From NCBI GenBank assembly GCA_003697085.1, contig RFFU01000117.1:1-14060 (forward strand): 14,060 bases of DNA, in the 5' to 3' direction. The notes beneath the pieces were generated by a model that saw only the letters and a list, made by a program, of their open reading frames with translations, was not told the DNA's origin and did no database searches. Origin of the DNA: Candidatus Hydrogenedentota bacterium. GTDB taxonomy: Bacteria > UBA8481 > J006. Shown one piece after another: positions 13,970 through 14,060 of this stretch; position 1 is the first letter of the stretch, and each line of letters starts with the position of its first letter. The position numbers were made by a program, and so were the translations under genes.

Positions 13970-14060
13970 TCACGCGGCCAAAAGTTTGGCGATGGCATCG
14001 GGGTGGCCGGCCTGGAAGACAGCGGCTGCTCGGTGAATGCGTCGCATCAAGCCGCTCAAA
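13970..14060 (-). CDS. fabD: Malonyl-CoA:ACP transacylase FabD, last 29 residues (5' part outside window)
   Basis: An open minus-strand frame enters from the window end and stops at TGA (13970-13972). The 29 residues L-S-G-L-M-R-R-I-H-R-A-A, then F-Q-A-G-H-P-D-A-I-A-K-L-L-A-A line up with the FabD C-terminus (G-K-V-L-T-G-L-T-K-R-I, then a short tail with A-L-N-E-P-S-A-M in E. coli). The position upstream of fabG-acpP-fabF is the standard place for fabD. By family, it loads malonyl groups onto AcpP. Catalytic residues are outside the window, so the call rests on the tail motif and synteny. Confidence 0.75.
   Translation of the reverse strand, partial: LSGLMRRIHRAAAVFQAGHPDAIAKLLAA

Overview
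The window is GC-rich chromosomal DNA from a bacterium I cannot name. It looks like a diderm from an uncultured or deep-branching phylum. The IspG is the long form (554 aa, with an insert domain), known from Bacteroidota, Chlamydiota, some PVC relatives and plastids. Intergenic gaps are packed with low-complexity and dispersed repeats. Two pseudopilin genes end in a W-H-Y-R-N-V-D-G block of a kind I associate with PVC-like or similar lineages. The phylum is an inference only.

Layout. Positions 1-4213 (+): the 3' part of rseP (site-2 protease), ispG (isoprenoid pathway) and a TPR-plus-kinase-fold protein of unknown role, with starts overlapping the preceding stops. Positions 4251-9107 (-): an aldehyde dehydrogenase, two nearly identical pseudopilin genes, then a repeat-rich gap and a double-GYF, single-TM, Cys-rich protein. 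The upstream pseudopilin has a near-consensus sigma70 promoter, a LacI-type operator at its start site and a long purine-rich leader. Positions 9108-9582: no gene, but a MITE-like element with inverted ends and an 11-bp direct repeat. Positions 9583-14060 (-): a fatty-acid synthesis cluster read in the order fabD (only its last 29 codons), fabG, acpP, fabF, rnc, then a small STAS protein. fabF and rnc overlap by 4 nt, and the STAS start is 5 nt after rnc.

How it fits together. FabD, FabG, AcpP and FabF give malonyl transfer, ketoreduction, the acyl carrier and condensation. rnc downstream of fabF/acpP is a common bacterial arrangement. The fab cluster is broken by two gaps of more than 300 bp filled with repeats and hairpins, so acpP-fabF may be transcribed separately from fabD-fabG. 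RseP and IspG are also frequent neighbours.

No tRNA, rRNA, CRISPR array, transposase or integrase was seen. I found no convincing new multi-gene system. The items most worth following are the operator-controlled pseudopilin pair, the TPR-kinase, the GYF/Cys-rich membrane protein and the two MITE-like elements.
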